Positions 5,670-7,543 of a stretch of 7,543 bases of DNA are shown here, piece after piece. A program made the translations under genes and the position numbers. The notes beneath the pieces were generated by a model that saw nothing but the letters and a program-made list of their open reading frames with translations, searched no databases and was not told where the DNA came from. This DNA is from UBA11386 sp035286785 (GTDB lineage Bacteria; Planctomycetota; Planctomycetia; Pirellulales; Thermoguttaceae): the NCBI GenBank assembly GCA_035286785.1, contig DATECS010000380.1, positions 1-7,543 on the forward strand. Direction: 5' to 3'. Numbering within the stretch: the first letter of the stretch is position 1; the number at the start of each line of letters is the position of its first letter.

Positions 5670-7442
5670 ATGAGATCTTGTCCGTGCAAAGGGGCGTTTA
5701 CCTGGGCGGCCATGGCGGCGTGTCTTCTCCTAGCGTCGTCGGCCGGCGCGCAATCCGTCTTCGATGACGCCGTGGCCTATTGGGCTTTCGAGGAGACGGG
5801 CGACACGATCGTCGACTCCAAGGGCGTGGCCAACATGGCGATCGCCGACGCCACTTCGCCCGTCCGCATCACGGGACTGGTCGGCGGCGGGCTTCAAATC
5901 AATCCCGTCGATCAGCAGTACGCTACCACCGGCGTCGACGTCGACGCGCTGGATTTCAACCGCGAGACGCTCGATTCGTTCTCCGTCGCCGGTTGGGTCA
6001 AACAGTACGACGGAAGCCCCGTGTTCATCAAGATGGAAGATAGCGGCAACTATCGCGGATGGCACCTGCAAACCGGCGACGGCGGCACGATCGACTTCCT
6101 GCTTCGCTCCACGAACCTAAACACCGACAAGATCTCGGTGACGGGCAAAGGCCGTATCCCGCTGGGCGAATGGGTCCACCTGGCCGCTACCTTCTCCTAC
6201 GACGTCAATGACGCGATGTTGGGCGTGAAAATCTACGTCAACGGCGACCGGTTCGACACGACGCTCGCCTACGGCGGACTCGCCGACGACGGGTTCGCCC
6301 TGTTGGACACCACGAACGACAAGCCGTTCCAATTCACGGCCCGTGAAGCGCGCGAGTATCTCCACTACGACGCCTCGTTCGACGAGGTGGGCGTCTGGGA
6401 CCGCGTGCTCAGCCCCACCGAAGTCCAGCAACTGGTCAATGCCGGCGTACCCGATGTGCCCGTGACCAACTACATCGAAAACGGCAACTTTGAAAACACG
6501 ACCGGCTGGGTGCCGGCCGGCGCGGACGTCTTGCCGCCCGAAGGCTGGGCTGCTTACATCAACAAGAACAACCCGACCTCGCAGGCCACGGGCACGGGGG
6601 CCATCGGCGGAACCGGCACTTCGGCGCTGATGGAAGCCGCCGCTTTAGGCGGTTTCAACCAACGCGGCATGTCCCAGAGCTTCGTCCACCAGACGGATTC
6701 CCAGTGGAAATTGGACCTGGACTTCGCCACCGAAGCGCCTAATGATCCCACCAGGCGAACCTTTGCCATGACGCTCCGCACGGATAACGGGGCTCAGGTG
6801 GCCTTGATCGTTTCCGATCCCGACAACGACGGGTTGGGCGACCTCATGGTCGGCGGCGCTGCGGGCTACGAAGTCATCCCCGGGCTGGAGGATTTTATTA
6901 CGTTTGACAGCGATCTGTCCGATCTGACGGGCTCGGTGCATCACTTGAAAATCACGGGCCACTTCGACGCCGAGACGCCGAACTACGACATCACCCTGAC
7001 CGACACGAGCGGCGTTGACCACACGGTAACCGGCATCACCACGTGCAGCGGCGACATGGGCACGCTGGTCACCGGCGCGGGCCTCGGCCAGATGGGCTTC
7101 TACACCTTCGCCTCCTACGGCGATTGGGTCATTGACAACGTCTCGTTGGTCGACTACCTCGCCGTGCAGATTCCCGGAGACGCCACGGGCGAGGGACAGG
7201 TCAACGCGGCGGACGCCGAGATGCTGGCCGCCAACTGGGGCACGACCACCGGCGCGACCTGGTCGATGGGCGATTTCAACGGCGACGGAGCGGTCAACGC
7301 CCTGGACGCCTCGATCCTGGCCGCCAATTGGGGGGCCGGCGGAAACGAGTCGGCGGCGACGGTGCCGGAGCCCGGCTCGGCCGTCCTGCTGGCGCTGTTC
7401 GCCCTGGCCGCGTTGCCGCGACGCACGCGCCGTCGGAGCTAG
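5670..7442 (+). CDS. Secreted LamG-like protein with dockerin-like repeats and PEP-CTERM signal (second paralogue)
   Basis: A 590-aa exported protein, a clear tandem paralogue of the upstream gene with many near-identical blocks. The signal peptide ends near SAGA-Q (cleavage after about 27). A LamG/concanavalin-like domain covers about 30-260 (FSVAGWV, GEWVHLAATF, VKIYVNGDRFD, FDEVGVWDRVLS). The unassigned second domain covers about 267-495, again with DPDNDGLGD (383-391). Unlike its neighbour it then carries two dockerin-type I EF-hand repeats. The first is GDATGEGQVNAAD (503-515) and the second GDFNGDGAVNALD (534-546), each followed by a helix ending in LAANWG. The second loop is canonical (D535, N537, D539, D546); the first has T506 and E508 at ligand positions. 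VPEPG (565-569), a hydrophobic segment and PRRTRRRS form the PEP-CTERM tail. The mature protein has one cysteine, C459. Likely role: surface-anchored glycan or matrix binding, with the dockerin as a possible protein-docking site. Confidence 0.92.
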   Translation: MRSCPCKGAFTWAAMAACLLLASSAGAQSVFDDAVAYWAFEETGDTIVDSKGVANMAIADATSPVRITGLVGGGLQINPVDQQYATTGVDVDALDFNRETLDSFSVAGWVKQYDGSPVFIKMEDSGNYRGWHLQTGDGGTIDFLLRSTNLNTDKISVTGKGRIPLGEWVHLAATFSYDVNDAMLGVKIYVNGDRFDTTLAYGGLADDGFALLDTTNDKPFQFTAREAREYLHYDASFDEVGVWDRVLSPTEVQQLVNAGVPDVPVTNYIENGNFENTTGWVPAGADVLPPEGWAAYINKNNPTSQATGTGAIGGTGTSALMEAAALGGFNQRGMSQSFVHQTDSQWKLDLDFATEAPNDPTRRTFAMTLRTDNGAQVALIVSDPDNDGLGDLMVGGAAGYEVIPGLEDFITFDSDLSDLTGSVHHLKITGHFDAETPNYDITLTDTSGVDHTVTGITTCSGDMGTLVTGAGLGQMGFYTFASYGDWVIDNVSLVDYLAVQIPGDATGEGQVNAADAEMLAANWGTTTGATWSMGDFNGDGAVNALDASILAANWGAGGNESAATVPEPGSAVLLALFALAALPRRTRRRS

Positions 7443-7460
7443 AATTTTAATGGCGAAAAG

Positions 7461-7498
7461 ACGGGCGCATGTCCGCGCCAATGCGGACATGCGCCCGT
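7461..7498 (+). terminator. Perfect 16-bp hairpin downstream of the second PEP-CTERM gene
   Basis: ACGGGCGCATGTCCGC (7461-7476) and its exact reverse complement (7483-7498) enclose a 6-nt loop, 18 nt after the stop codon. The stem is strong enough to end transcription. On the plus strand no T-run follows. On the minus strand the stem is followed by CTTTTC, so it could also terminate a convergent gene beyond the window edge. Confidence 0.7.
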
Positions 7499-7521
7499 GA
7501 ACCGCGGAAAGACAAAGGTAG

Positions 7522-7539
7522 GCCGGGTCGCGACCCGGC
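7522..7539. repeat. 18-bp perfect palindrome GCCGGGTCGCGACCCGGC
   Basis: Two 9-bp arms meet with no spacer, preceded by GTAG and followed by CA. Its form and intergenic place resemble the short palindromic repeats (REP-like) scattered in many bacterial genomes. Only one copy lies in the window, which ends four bases later, so repetition cannot be shown here. Confidence 0.45.
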
Positions 7540-7543
7540 AATG

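Noticed and set aside
1..7543. CRISPR arrays, tRNA or rRNA genes, insertion sequences
   Set aside because: No regularly spaced repeats, no cloverleaf or rRNA-like blocks and no transposase motifs were seen on either strand.

Overview
The window looks like chromosomal DNA of a high-GC, Gram-negative, environmental bacterium, most likely a planctomycete or another member of the PVC group. Two things point there. Two secreted proteins end in PEP-CTERM sorting tails, one of them with a dockerin-like NAANWG-type repeat pair. They lie beside a FAD oxidoreductase, a URO-D-fold protein and a zinc dehydrogenase, a gene mix typical of planctomycete accessory catabolism. This placement is inference; no rRNA or marker gene is present.

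Left half (1-3535, minus strand): a compact three-gene operon read right to left. The order is a FAD-dependent oxidoreductase with a C-terminal discoidin-like domain (3535-1781), a URO-D/MtaA-like protein (1780-713) and a sorbitol/threonine-dehydrogenase-like zinc enzyme (694 to the window edge, C-terminus missing). The first two genes abut with no gap and the last two are 18 nt apart, so they are very probably co-transcribed. The set suggests oxidation or demethylation of a small organic or sugar-like compound. The substrate cannot be read from the sequence.

Middle (3536-3860): a 325-nt divergent control region. It holds a 6-bp dyad, an 8-bp inverted repeat with alternative pairing, and a weak candidate promoter for the minus-strand operon.

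Right half (3861-7442, plus strand): two tandem paralogues, 517 and 590 aa. Each has a signal peptide, a LamG/concanavalin-like domain, a second domain of about 230 aa that I cannot assign, and a C-terminal PEP-CTERM tail. The second copy alone carries a dockerin-like EF-hand pair inserted just before the tail. Both start nine bases after an identical AGGAGG. A strong hairpin (5480-5519) lies between them, and a perfect 16-bp hairpin (7461-7498) follows the second.

The most interesting part is the pair of duplicated, exosortase-type surface proteins that differ by one clean module, divergent from a cytoplasmic oxidoreductase operon. A working inference is that the surface proteins bind a glycan or matrix outside while the operon processes a derived compound inside. 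Only the gene arrangement supports that link.
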